This document shows positions 49,815 through 61,595 of a stretch of DNA of 64,000 nt, piece by piece. Positions within the stretch are counted from its first letter, which is position 1; every line of letters starts with the position of its first letter. This DNA comes from Welwitschia mirabilis (Eukaryota > Gnetophyta > Gnetopsida > Welwitschiales): assembly GCA_051453625.1 (NCBI GenBank), contig JBOZIK010000001.1, forward strand, positions 150,327,637 through 150,391,636. Direction: 5' to 3'. The translations under genes were made by a program, and so were the position numbers. Under the pieces are notes generated by a model. The model saw only the letters and a list, made by a program, of their open reading frames with translations, had not been told where the DNA came from and ran no database searches.

Positions 49815-51047
49815 AATTTCAATGTGAATTTGTACAATCTTTATGTCCTTAAGTAGATCTTGTAGATCATAAATAATTATAGAAAAACACACATTAGTAT
49901 TAATTGTAGTTAACCAAATGTTATAATCCACTAAAGGAAGTAGGCTAAATGTTTGAAAGTTGATTTAACAAGTATTTTTGATCTTTTTCCTTTAAGTAAA
50001 TGAAAAAAGAAATAATGCAAATGCAATATAAGATAAATGATGATGCAATGAAAATTTAATAAAGAATGAATATATTTGACCACCAATCTTTTTTCACTAA
50101 GATCAACCCTTATAAATTAAATTAATTAGGGAAATTTTCACTTAATATTAAACAACATAGGCTGTAAGATACCTCAAATAGAATATGTAATTATGAAAAT
50201 GCAATATGAAATGAATGTAATGTAAGATTTAAACTAAAAATTTCAACCTTAATAAATGTTGCTCTTATGATATAGATAAACTATGAAATTATCATGAAAT
50301 AATAATAAAATTAAACCATAAGGGAGGTTTACATAATAGAAGTAAAAGTGTTCTTGTATTAGTTTTTAAATATATCAAGCATCTACTTATAAAGAACCAT
50401 CACCTTAATATAGGATAATCAGCCTAATATTAAGGAAGACTTCTATTTATAGCTATGGATGGATCTCTTAGCCTTTAATATCCCCTCACAAGACTTTATA
50501 GCATAAATAATGAGTTAGGATTAAGGACATGAGGGGTATTTATAGTTTTATATTAAAGATTATAGAAGAAAAACTATGAAGTCAGAGAAGAAATCATAGC
50601 AACCCACATGGATTACATGACTCCATTACAAAGATAACTTGATTTTTTGATATCAAATAGTTATCATCCTTTCTATCATCTAGATGACATTGAAGAGGAT
50701 ACCTCATAATAAGAGATGGGCCACTAGCTTCAAGTCTCATAGTTAGCTCCATAGTCTATAGTTCATTTCAGCATCACTATTATCTTGACTATCATCTAGA
50801 TAACATGTGAAATAATAAGACTTATAAGCTCTAGATAAGATAAATTATCCTTATGCATCAATAATTTTCTCCTCAAGATACTAAGTATTATAATATGCCT
50901 AAAATATCCCTAAATATGTCAAGAATTATGTGTTTTCATAATCATCCCATTGAATCTTCATAATCATTATATATATAGCTAAACCTATATAAATGTCTTA
51001 TAAAGTACTCAAAATACCCCATCAAATACCTAAAATTTGACATCACA
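49815..51047 (-). repeat. 5' LTR of element B
   Basis: Pairs with 44095-45273. Its inner end has decayed from TG to AA; its outer end reads CATCACA followed by the AAAGG target duplication. Confidence 0.88.
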
Positions 51048-52169
51048 AAAGGACAAGTGCAAGAAGGAGGAGATTTAGGAAAATCTAAGTAATCTTTTGT
51101 AAAAGTAACAACTCATCAACTCATTTTATAAATATGGTAAATCTTGAAGACATTATCTCTTTTTCCTTTCTTCATAAGAAATTTTTTAGCTTTTGAACTC
51201 TATAACTTAAGAGTAAAAATTTCAAACCTTAGAATATATATTTTTTCTACCTTTTTAGATGTGGCTTAGGCCTTTTTTCTTCTTATGTAATGGTTAATCT
51301 AGTTCTTAATGTTGAAATTTCTATTCTTGTAAATTCTAACTATTTTTAATATATTTTATTATCCTTAAATTTTTATTTATTTTAAAAGCTTTTATATGAT
51401 TCAAACCTGAAAATTTTAGGTAAACGTTTCTTAGGCCCTAAAGTAAATATAAGTTCTATGCTTTACTTATTAGATAGCGAAATTAAAAATCTAGTCAAGG
51501 TAACTAGGTAGTATAAACTTTAAAGGGGAAACCTTCTATTAGGCTTTAATGGTCATGGAAGTGAATTTCCAGGAAGAGTAAGGAAAAATGCACAAAAAAA
51601 GGAATTAAACCCCTCTTGGTTAGAGCACTCCTATGTCGCTAAAACTATGAATTTTACTAAACATAAGTTTAAGTTAATTAAAATTATCATTTTTTCATTC
51701 TGCAAATTTTGGGTTTTCCTTCTCTTATTTCTATCTCAGATAAACTTAAGCCTTTTTTAAACCCTCTTTTATTACCTAGGCCATACTAAGAATTGTAGTT
51801 TTTGTAATTATCATTCACATCATTTTATGACAAGTATAGGAGCTACATAAGAATTTGGCTATTAAGTGGTGGTGATAAAATTTTAAAAAATAAATTTTTA
51901 TGCATTAAAAATATTGAATGTTATAAACATGATGTTTTATCATATATAATTAAAAAATTATTCTATGAACTAGTTTTGTGATCCCCCTCCCCTTATAGAC
52001 ATATTTCAAAAACTACAAACATGTGATGCATTTTATAGACTGCTGTTATATTATATTAATGGGAACTCTTATGTTATCTCTTGATGAAAATGCTTTACTC
52101 TATATATTGTTTTTCCATTGGAAAATTTTATTTACCAATATAAATAACTAAAGCAAAATTTAATTCATT

Positions 52170-52540
52170 TGATATATTTTTACCTTCCTTCCTCTAAGTT
52201 TTTAACCATTCCCTCTAACAAAGATGTTATTACCTCACCCCTTTGAATCTCTCAAACCCACCACTCCTCCACCCCTAAAAAACGTTTTTAGCCCTCCTCC
52301 TTTAATTTATCAATTTCTTACACCTAAATTTTTCAATCCCCTAACCTCTAAATCTCTTAATACCCTCACACGATCCCTAAGATTCTTAACATCGGCTCCC
52401 CACGTAGAAGTTATTACTTTTCCCTCTAAGTTTTTAACTCCTTTTCCTCCACTACCCTATCAAAGTTCTTAATCACCCTATCCCAAGATTCTTAATTCCA
52501 TCCTAAAGCTCTTAATTATTATTCCTTTCTTCATAAGATT
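52170..52540. repeat. polypyrimidine degenerate minisatellite in left LTR of C
   Basis: Irregular units of roughly 20-30 bp built from C-rich runs plus 'aagttcttaa' or 'aatttctcaa'-like cores. The plus strand is almost free of G. The same array is at 60030-60360 in the right LTR. Confidence 0.7.
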
Positions 52541-53727
52541 ATTAATATCAATTATTTTCCCTCCTTAATACTCTTTATTTTATTTTCTTTAGAATATTCT
52601 TAAAATGTGACTCCTTTAAGATAGCTTTTAAAAGTGCTTAAACTTTTAAAATGCTCATTAAAGGGGGACATGGAATTAAGATTAGTACTATTGGATTTTA
52701 TTTATAGGAACAACCATTGGTTTAGCCCTTTTTAACACTACAAAACTCTTCTAAAGTATCTTTCAGAATGTTTCAACTTCTAGAATGCTTATTAGAAGAA
52801 TAAAAAGGAGTTTACGAATGATGTTAATGATATCTCTTCTTGTAGATGTGTTATAAATTTTTATTATGCTATTTATAGATTAGGATATATTTCCTATAAA
52901 TTCCTTCCTATAAGACTTAGTTTCAAACTTCTAATTTATTCTATTAATTCAACCTTTTACTATAGAACTTTGCTAATTCTTAATCATCCACTTCTAAATT
53001 TTCTCTTTTCTTTATTGCTTTTTGTCATGTTTGAATATCATCCTATTAACTTATATTATGATTAATTATTTTTTAAGCTAATTTAAAATAAAAATATTAG
53101 CAACATAATTAGTTTATAGTAAAAAAATGTATTTCTTAATTAGTTTTTTTTGGTAGTAATTATTACCTTAAAAATGGTAGATTTAATCTTGCTTCATCTC
53201 TCTCAATTATTGGGTGTTTAGTTATGATCTATTTAAGTAATATTATTTAGTTTCTAGTATTATTTATACTCTTATTTATGTCTTTTAATGTTAAATGAAT
53301 ATTCTTCTATTAGGGTATTTTAAAGTAAGTTAATATGTTTAATCTTAGAGTTTATTTTAATACTACAAAAATTCTTTTTGTGTGTAGATGATATATTTCA
53401 AAAGTAATTAGTTCTTGATGTAACATAGTATTGTGCTCTATTTAATATAAATTAATAAATTTTAAATATATTTCTAAAGTTATTTATTTTAATAGTTATA
53501 GTTTACCTTTTTAAGAGAAATTTATGATAAACAAAACAGTGAAAATATTACATCAATTACACCCAATGTGCCTTTTGAATACTACTTTTAGAAATGCTTG
53601 AACTTTTTGAAGCTAAAATAAAAGAATAAAAGTGGATTTAAATAAAAGACTAAATAATTAAAAATAATTTACTTATAGGAATAAAATTTAATTCTAACAA
53701 AAAATTAACTCATGATAAAGTAGAAAA

Positions 53728-54120
53728 CCATCATCTCCTTTACTTCCATGAATGTTCTTATAAGCTATACCCTCAAGCAGAAAATTTGAGTTTAGAAGAG
53801 ATGTAATCCCTTAATTAAAAATGTTGAATCATTACCTCCTTTACTTCCATGAATGATCTTGTAAGCTATAGCTTCAAGTAGAACATGTGGATTTAGATAG
53901 ATGTAATCCCTCAATTAAGATAGGTAATCTTCATCACTTTTACTTTTATGAATGCTCTTATAAGCTATGGCTTTAAGTGGAAATTATAAATTTAGGAGAA
54001 ATGGAGTTTCATAACTTAAAAATATAGCATCATCACCTCCTTTATTACTACAACTGCTCTTGTAAGCTATAGTTTTAACTAGTAAGTGTTAGATTTATTA
54101 GAAATGTATTTTTTTAATTA
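53728..54120. repeat. four-unit 100-bp tandem array in left LTR of C
   Basis: Units begin near 53728, 53829, 53929 and 54028 with 'catcacctcctttact'-like sequence, then 'atgaatgctcttataagctata' cores and 'agagatgtaat' near the end. The same four units are in the right LTR, so the array predates the insertion. Confidence 0.85.
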
Positions 54121-54424
54121 AGTAATTTAGTAGATTAAATTACGGTAAGAAAAGATCTTAAGTTAGATATTAAAAGGAAGTATTTACTATTTTGAAGGAA
54201 TCTTCATCATTATCTTACTCGAAAACCTAATAATAGAATCCAATAAGGAAGATTCTAACCATTTAAAAACTTATAATTTAAGTATTTTTAGAAATTCTTA
54301 ATAAATAATTAGGTAGAGTTATAATTCTATTAGTGTATCTTCTAAGATTTACAAAATAATATTAATTTAAATAATGTTTAATAAAATTCACTTAGATCTT
54401 TTGATGTTTATGGTTATGAAATTT

Positions 54425-54437
54425 TGGCATTAGAGCC
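54425..54437 (+). other. primer-binding site of element C, decayed
   Basis: TGGCATTAGAGCC, two transitions away from the initiator-Met complement, a few bases after the left LTR end. Confidence 0.75.
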
Positions 54438-54589
54438 TTTAGTTAATAAATGTTTGTTACTAATAGAAAAAGTTAAGATGTTGTAGGATCTGACTAATGA
54501 ATCCTTGAAGAAAAGTTATTCCTCCCGTTGGTATTACATCACTAGCTAATGCAATTAATAACATAGTGAATTAGTTACAAGAGCGAAAT

Positions 54590-55460
54590 AATGTTAGAAA
54601 TGATATAGAAATATCTAAAAAATTGATTATTTAATCCAACTAAATAAACTCTTTAGTTTTCAAGGGATAAGATAATGCAGCTAAGAATGAAGTATGGTTA
54701 GTATCCATATCAAGAGAATTAGAAATATTTAATTTTACTTCAAAATAGAAGACTATCTTATGAAATCATCAACTGAAAAAAGGTGTAGTACTATAATGGA
54801 AAGAATAGAAGATAAGACCCCAATTTCTAAATCAACTATATTAAAAAATATTTAAGGATAGATTTTAGGCTATGTAGATATTATAATTTTATAAAAATGT
54901 AAATCAAAACTAGTTATATAGTCTTAAGTAAGGATTTATAATGGTGTCTCAAGATGACAATAAATTAATGAAGCTATGAAGGTATATTTCAAAAATAACT
55001 AGAAGTAAGGCAATGAAGGTAAGTAGATTAGTGATAAGTTTATAATCATATGATTTAAAATAATGTTAGGATTTTTTAAGAAAGTACTTCAAATACTAGA
55101 AAACTCTAGAATTAGTAAAGAACCATGTATCATCAGTAAGAACATGAAAGAAATAAAAAGGATAGTTTAAGATAATATATAGACGCAGTTATGAAAAAGG
55201 CCATTACTTAAGCATCTAAGACTAGGTATGAATACTAACAAATTTGACATGACTAGGGATAATGTATTGAATTCCTAGGATTCCTTAAGAAAGGATAGAT
55301 CTTTAAGATCATCAATAGCAGAACCTTTATTAAGAAATAAATTAAAAATTTTAGAGGAATAGGATATTATAATTATGGATGTCCTCATATGGTTAGAAGT
55401 AATCCTTAAGAAAAAAAAGAGAGTAAAAAACTTAAACAATGTTAAAAACTTATATGCCTT
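54590..55460 (+). pseudogene. gag relic (element C)
   Basis: The frame at about 54650-54790 reads NAAKNEVWLVSISRELEIFN with ILxNHQLKKGVVL after it, the alpha-helical core of a chromovirus Gag. DRFXAM-like and VSQDDNKLMKLRRY-like pieces follow. A zinc knuckle remnant at 55365-55400 reads YYNYGCPHMVRSNP, with Tyr in place of the first two Cys and one residue lost. Stops occur throughout. It lies directly after the primer site. Confidence 0.72.
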
Positions 55461-55589
55461 AATTAATAGCAAAGAAATTCAACCTAAAACAATATTTAAA
55501 GCCACAAAAGTACACTAATAGCCCTCTTTATAAAACTTTTTTAATTCTAGAAGTCTTTATTCCAAAAACTATTTCTTATGATTAATAAT

Positions 55590-56572
55590 AGAAATTAATT
55601 AGAAGTGAAACTTTTAGATTATAATGAAATTAGAATTAATGGTAAAAATCATATATGTAATTTAGACATTAATGGTCATATGTTTCAAGTGTAACTTGTA
55701 GTTTTAAAATTGGAATTCTTCGATATCATTCTAGATGTGAATTGACTATAAAAAAAATAAGGCTTAAATAGACTTATAATTTAAAAATCTTAAAGTTTTA
55801 GATTCTAGAAATAAGATAATCTATTTGCCAATTAAGCTTAATCCTAATATATGGAATCTAATTTAAGTTAAGTAGCTAAAAAAGTAAATTTAGAAGAATA
55901 AAGGCTTTTGGCTTAGTAAAAATACTTATCTTCTTTATAACTTTATCTAATTATTTTAGAAATTTTAATAGTATAGAATTATATGAATGTGTTTCTAGAT
56001 GAATTACTAGGATGCCATCCTAGTAGGAGAGATGATTTTGAAATACCTTTAAAATGTGGTGCAAAATCCATATCTAAAGCCTCTTACATAATGTCTTTAC
56101 TTAAGTTAACATAATTAAAATCATAGCTAAAAACATTACTAGATAAGGGTCTAATTAGGCCAAACATATCTTCATAGGATTCAATAGTCTTATTTGTCAA
56201 AAGTATTAATGGAAGACTAAGGCTTTGTATAGATTATAAAATGCTAAAATAAATGATGATTAATAGTATCTATTTTGTACTAAGAGTAGAATACTTGTTT
56301 GATAAGCTAAAATATGTAAAAATATTCTCTAAGATAGATCTTAAATCAAGGTATTATTAGCTTCTAATTAAGGAAGAAAATATTTTGAAAACTACTTTTA
56401 AAATGTGGTGTATACATTTTAAATTCAAAATTATTCCTTTTGATCTCACTAATGATCTAACATTATTTATGGCAGTAATAAATAATATATTTAAAAAAAA
56501 CCCAAATGAATTTGTGGTTGTTTTTATTAATGATGTAATAGTTTACTCTTTAATAAAGAAATCCCATAAGTA
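55590..56572 (+). pseudogene. protease end and reverse transcriptase relic (element C)
   Basis: Protease remnant ends with FFDIILDVN (about 55715-55745). Reverse transcriptase: NYMNVFLDELLGCHPSRRDD then FEIPLKCGAKSISKASYI (about 55980-56090), LLDKGLIRPNIS (56140), GRLRLCIDYKMLK (56215-56250), VKIFSKIDLKSRYY (56315-56360), ENILKTTFKMWCIHFKFKII followed by PFDLTNDLTLFMAVINN (56375-56485), NEFVVVFINDVIVYSLIKK. The active site F-I-D-D reads F-I-N-D (Asn at 56529-56531). The frame is continuous across 580 bp except for stops. Open frame 56385-56573 is its last part. Confidence 0.9.
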
Positions 56573-57250
56573 ACGTCTAATAATAGTGTTAAATACCTTA
56601 AGAAGAAATCATATTTATAAATATCCTGAAAGTTGATCTTTAGCTATTAAAAATTGAACTTTTGGATCATGTAATATTAGAAGAAGGAGTTAGTATAGAC
56701 TATGATTAGGTTTAAGTAGTGGTGGATTAACCTAGAGCAAAATTAATAATAGAAGTAACAAGTTTTCTTAGTCTTACAAGTTCTTATATAATGTTTATTG
56801 ATAGTTTTTCTATAATTATTATTCCTGTAACATCTCTATTAAGAAATGATAAAAAATTTGTATGAAATGCTTAATGTGAAGAATATTTTTAAATATTAAA
56901 CCAACCCTTACTTTTGTTACTCTATTAAATATGTTAAAAGTAGGGAAACCTTATATAGTTTATCCTAATGCATAAGAAGAAGAAATAGTAGTAGTTTTAA
57001 TATTAAAAGATAAGGTTATTATATATGCCTCTAAAATATTAAATAATTATGAAAGAAATTATTTAGTCCATGATCTATAATTAGCTACAATCATCTAGAC
57101 ACTAAAAAGTTAGAGACATTACCTTTATAAAGAGCCTATAGAAATATAAATAGATCATAAGAGTTTTAAGTATATTCATACCTAACCCAATATGAACCTT
57201 AGCCAAAGAAGATGAGGAGAGTTTTTATAAGACTAGGATATAACAGTAGC
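56573..57250 (+). pseudogene. reverse transcriptase connection and RNase H relic (element C)
   Basis: Connection region: SFLSLTSSYIMFIDSFSIII and LLRNDKKFV (56770-56865). RNase H: VGKPYIVYPNA with Asn for the catalytic Asp (56940-56975), KVIIYASKILNNYERNYLVH then DL and LATII (57010-57105), RHYLYKEPIEI and IDHKSFKYIHT (57110-57180). The block order is that of chromodomain gypsy elements. Several TAA/TAG stops, mainly at Gln and Trp positions. Confidence 0.85.
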
Positions 57251-57479
57251 ATTTCATGTACATAAAACAAACGTAGTAACAAATTCTTTAAGTAGAAGAA
57301 CATATACAATCCATAACCTAATGATAAACACAAATTTTTATATAATGATATTTAATGCTCAACAAAGTTGTGCTTTATATAAAAAGATTAGAAAAGAAGA
57401 AATTAAAGGGTTTAATACCTCTAAAATATATTTAATAAACCATTGAGATAATACTAAGGTATCTAATATTGAGCATGTC

Positions 57480-58690
57480 AAGAAGATGATTTTTTATGAT
57501 ATTCATATAAACAAGTCCTCTACCCACTTAAGAGTTAACAAAATGTGTATAAATATAAAGCAATACTATTGGTGGCTAGGAATAAAATTCAAAATTTCCA
57601 AATACATCATAAAATGTATAATTTATTAATTAGTAAAAGTAGAGCATAAACCCTCAGTAGAAATCTTATATTTTCACAAAGTATTAGAATGGAAATGGAA
57701 GACTATTAAAATGCATTTTATTATAGGTTTACCTAGATAAAAGGAAGTATTTGATGCTATAATGGTGATAAAAAGTGCTTAATTTTAGTTAATCAAAACT
57801 ATATTTTTATTTGAAATAATTTCAAAAGAATATATAAAAACAATAGTGCATATTTATGGAATTCCTAAAGTAATTATTGTAGAAAGAAAGAGAAAATTTA
57901 CATCTACGTTTTAGATAGCATTCATGAGGAGCTTAGTTCTAAATTAAAGTTATGTTTAGCCTTCTATAATTAAATTAATAAAAAAAGAAATAACCAATTA
58001 TATTTTAGAATATCTACTTAGATTAGTAATATTAGATTTTGGTGGATCTAAGATAGATTATTTAGCCTTCTTTGAGTTTACCTATAATAATAGTTACTAA
58101 GAATCCATAAGGTATAAACTATTTAAATCTCTTTATGGAAGAATTTGTAGAATGTTAACGTATTGATTTAGTTTAACTAATAAGAAGTTATTAAAGGTTT
58201 CAATTATTTTATAAGTGGAAGAAAAAGATGGGCTCATTAGGTAGAAGCTATAGAAAGTAAATGATGGGCAAGCCAAATAAACAAATAGGAAGAGAAGGAA
58301 TGTATAACTTTAAAAAGGATACCATGTTTTTCTTAATACATTTCATTTTTCTTATAAGGAAAATTTAATAATAAGATGTATAGGACCATTTTAGATGATA
58401 AAAAAGGTTGGTCTTATGGCTAAGAGCTAACTCTATCACTATAATTATTAGCACTTATAATGTCTTCCATGTCTTTTTATAAGGAAATTCATATCTCATG
58501 TTACATAAATAATTATTATATAAGATGTGAATATTCAATCTAATTGTATATTTGAATCTCATGTAGTTAGCAATTTGGATAAAAATCAAGTTGAATTCAA
58601 AGTGAGAAAAATTCAATTGTATAAAATGCAATGATTAGGTTAAACAAAAGTAGGAGAAATTTGGAAATATAAAATAGATATTTTATAGTG
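57480..58690 (+). pseudogene. integrase with chromodomain relic (element C)
   Basis: Zinc-domain end MCINIKQYYWWLGIKFKISK (57545-57605), then VKVEHKPSVEILYFHKVLEW and KWKTIKMHFIIGLPR (57625-57735; the first catalytic Asp is His), VHIYGIPKVIIVERKRKFTS (57845-57905; acidic residue lost), VILDFGGSKIDYLAFFEFTY with NNSY (58030-58100), SLYGRICRMLTY, GYHVFLNTFHFSYKE and CIGPF (58315-58390). A chromodomain remnant follows at about 58550-58690: ESHVVSNLDKNQVEFKVRKI, QLYKMQ, VGEIWKYKIDIL. Chromodomains direct integration to heterochromatin by binding methylated histone H3. Dead copy with stops and shifts. Confidence 0.88.
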
Positions 58691-58715
58691 AAAACTTAAA
58701 CTTTTTGTAATTTTT

Positions 58716-58745
58716 CAAGAGGAAACTTCTTAAGGAGGAGAGAAT
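58716..58745 (+). other. polypurine tract region of element C
   Basis: The stretch 'cttcttaaggaggagagaat' directly before the right LTR is the place and composition of the chromovirus plus-strand primer tract. Confidence 0.7.
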
Positions 58746-60029
58746 TATTACATCCATACTCATAAGACAAAGGAAGAATGATCTTTGACATAAATTCATC
58801 ATGGAGGAAAAAACTAGTTAATTAATAAAGATAGTGTTTTCTTCTATGAAAATGATTTTATTTTTTTGAAGTTTCAAAGATAGAAACCTAGAGTTAAATC
58901 GTTTTTTTCATAAGTAAATTTTTTCAAATTATTTTATTTTCAAAAGGTCAAGTGTAAGAAGGAGGGATTTAGCAAACATCATGTGATCTCTTATAAAAGT
59001 AATACCACATTAACTCTCTTTATAAATATGTTGAATCTTAAAAACCTTGTCCCCTTTTCTTTTATGCTTAGGAATTTCTTTATCTTTTGAATTTTGTAAC
59101 TCCAGAAGAAGTCTCTTAGACCTTAATAACTATACTTTTTCTTCTTTTTTAGGTATAGTTCTAATATTTCTATTCTTGTAAATTTTACCTACTTTTCTAT
59201 AATCCTTTCTTATTCTTGGTTATTTGTTTATTCTAAAAATTTTTGTGTGTTTCAAATATAAAAATTCTAGGATAATTATTTTGGGCTCTGAAGTAAAGAT
59301 GAGATTTATGCCTTAATTATTAAATTATAAAATTAAAAATCTCAACAAGATAACTTAGTGGTGTCAATGTTAGAGGAGAAACCATTTGTTGGAATTCCAT
59401 TGGTATAGAACCAAGCTATCATAAAGAGTAGGAAAAAATATGCAAAACAAATGAATGAACTCCATCCTACTAAAGGTACATTTGTGTTGCTAAAGCTATA
59501 AAACTAACTAAACATAAATTTATGTTAATCAAAATGATCACCTTCTCATTTTATAACTTTTGGGGTTTTCTCCTCTTGTTTATATTCTATATACCTTTGA
59601 ATCTGCTTCAAATCCTCTTCCCTTACCTCATCCACACTGAGAACTATGTTTTTCGTAGTTCTCATCCATATTATTTTGTTATAGGTACAAAGGTTGCATA
59701 AGAATTTGACTATCTAAAATTTTAAAAAATAAACTACTATATTCTCCTAAATTTTGAGTTCCTACAAACATCAAATGTTATATGCATGACATTCTACTAT
59801 AAATGGTTAAAAAATTATTATATGGCTAACTTTGTAATGCCCCTATACTTGTAGACTTGTTCTAAAAAACTATAAATCTATAGTGCATTTTGTAGAGTGT
59901 TATTATGTTATGTTAATGGACGTCTTACATTGTCCCTTACTAGAAATGCTTTATTTTGTGTATCGTTATTTCACTAGAATGTTTTATTATTCATATAAAA
60001 AGATAAAAAAAATTTTAATTCATTTGATT

Positions 60030-60360
60030 TTTTTTAACCTCCCCTTTTATAAGTTCTTAAACACCTCGCATTACCACCCCCCACATTCAAATTTCTTAAC
60101 CCATCCTTGAAAGCTATTAATATTCCTCACAAAGTTTTCAAATACTCCTATTCTTTCCTCCAAATTTCTCAAATCCCCTTCCCTTTAAATTCATAAACCC
60201 CTTTCTCCCTCAAAGTTCTCAACACTATCAACCCCCAAATTTTTTACCCTTTCCTCTTCCTTCTAAAGTTATCAAATCCCTCCACAGTTTTTCCCTAAGA
60301 TTATTAATCTCCTCAAATTTCTCAATTCCCTACCCTAGCTTCTCAATCCCTCCCTAACAA
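60030..60360. repeat. polypyrimidine degenerate minisatellite in right LTR of C
   Basis: Same architecture as 52170-52540: C-rich runs alternating with 'aaatttctcaa' or 'aagttctcaa' cores, hardly any G on the plus strand. It is cut by the N run starting at 60361. Confidence 0.7.
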
Positions 60361-61243
60361 NNNNNNNNNNNNNNNNNNNNNNNNNNNNNNNNNNNNNNNN
60401 NNNNNNNNNNNNNNNNNNNNNNNNNNNNNNNNNNNNNNNNNNNNNNNNNNNNNNNNNNNNNNNNNNNNNNNNNNNNNNNNNNNNNNNNNNNNNNNNNNNN
60501 NNNNNNNNNNNNNNNNNNNNNNNNNNNNNNNNNNNNNNNNNNNNNNNNNNNNNNNNNNNNNNNNNNNNNNNNNNNNNNNNNNNNNNNNNNNNNNNNNNNN
60601 NNNNNNNNNNNNNNNNNNNNNNNNNNNNNNNNNNNNNNNNNNNNNNNNNNNNNNNNNNNNNNNNNNNNNNNNNNNNNNNNNNNNNNNNNNNNNNNNNNNN
60701 NNNNNNNNNNNNNNNNNNNNNNNNNNNNNNNNNNNNNNNNNNNNNNNNNNNNNNNNNNNNNNNNNNNNNNNNNNNNNNNNNNNNNNNNNNNNNNNNNNNN
60801 NNNNNNNNNNNNNNNNNNNNNNNNNNNNNNNNNNNNNNNNNNNNNNNNNNNNNNNNNNNNNNNNNNNNNNNNNNNNNNNNNNNNNNNNNNNNNNNNNNNN
60901 NNNNNNNNNNNNNNNNNNNNNNNNNNNNNNNNNNNNNNNNNNNNNNNNNNNNNNNNNNNNNNNNNNNNNNNNNNNNNNNNNNNNNNNNNNNNNNNNNNNN
61001 NNNNNNNNNNNNNNNNNNNNNNNNNNNNNNNNNNNNNNNNNNNNNNNNNNNNNNNNNNNNNNNNNNNNNNNNNNNNNNNNNNNNNNNNNNNNNNNNNNNN
61101 NNNNNNNNNNNNNNNNNNNNNNNNNNNNNNNNNNNNNNNNNNNNNNNNNNNNNNNNNNNNNNNNNNNNNNNNNNNNNNNNNNNNNNNNNNNNNNNNNNNN
61201 NNNNNNNNNNNNNNNNNNNNNNNNNNNNNNNNNNNNNNNNNNN
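60361..61243. other. assembly gap, 883 N
   Basis: Undetermined bases inside the right LTR of element C, starting in the C-rich minisatellite. Confidence 1.
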
Positions 61244-61595
61244 AAATCTAGTTATCAATTAAGCCAAGACCTATTATATTAAATTTGAGTAAATAAAAGC
61301 AACAAAAAGGAAAGTTAGAAGAAATAATGCTTTTGGCTTAATAAAGTAGCTATCTTCCTTATAATATTAGCTAAAAATTTTAGAAGTTTAGTAATATAGG
61401 AGTATATGGATGTGTTTCTAGATTAATTACTAAGATGTACTCCTACTAAAAGAGATTAGTTTGAAATACCTTTAAAACCTAGTATAGAATTCATGTCTAA
61501 AGCTCCTTATAAAATATCTCTAGTTTGGTTAGTAGAATTAAAAGCACAACTAACATTATATAAATTATACAATGCTAAATTATCAAAATTATCAT
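61244..61595 (+). pseudogene. gypsy reverse transcriptase N-terminal fragment inside the right LTR of C
   Basis: Reads KRKVRRNNAFGLI, EYMDVFLD, LLRCTPTKRD, FEIPLKPSIEFMSKAPYKIS then LVWLVELKAQLTLY, i.e. the same segment as 55850-56135 in element C but in places closer to the family pattern (SKAPYKIS against SKASYIMS). It is a separate copy, plus strand, and passes into LTR sequence near 61595 without an LTR junction. It may be the remnant of a second Tekay copy largely hidden in the gap, or an assembly join. Confidence 0.75.

Larger units (their letters stand above)
44095..51047 (-). mobile_element. small Athila-family gypsy element (element B) inserted in the left LTR of C
   Basis: LTRs at 44095-45273 and 49815-51047 are homologous to each other and to those of element A. 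AAAGG flanks it on both sides (44090-44094 and 51048-51052), a perfect target duplication. The primer site near 49800 is of the Athila type. The internal region is only about 4.5 kb. It keeps the 3' region and the last part of integrase (to about 47500) but has no reverse transcriptase, RNase H or protease. From 47.5 to 49.8 kb it carries sequence not found in A. This is a pol-deleted, probably non-autonomous relative of A. Confidence 0.88.
51053..54422 (+). repeat. left LTR of element C, remaining 3.4 kb
   Basis: Corresponds to 58946-63343 of the right LTR (start 'ggacaagtgcaagaagg' against 'ggtcaagtgtaagaagg'). It ends near 'ttatgaaa', where the right copy reads 'ttatgaca'. It contains a C-rich degenerate minisatellite and a four-unit 100-bp array, both also in the right LTR. 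The open frame at 52224-52472 is a product of the C-rich repeat. Confidence 0.85.

Noticed and set aside
52170-52540. Interstitial telomere repeat (CCCTAAA type)
   Set aside because: A few CCCTAA-like words occur but never in tandem; the array has longer irregular units.
53728-54120. CRISPR-like array
   Set aside because: Contiguous 100-bp units without spacers, inside a plant LTR.
28066-58690. TAA/TAG read as Gln (a variant nuclear code)
   Set aside because: Stops also replace Trp and Arg, TGA is included, catalytic Asp and zinc Cys are lost in the same copies, and frameshifts occur. Dead retroelements explain it better.
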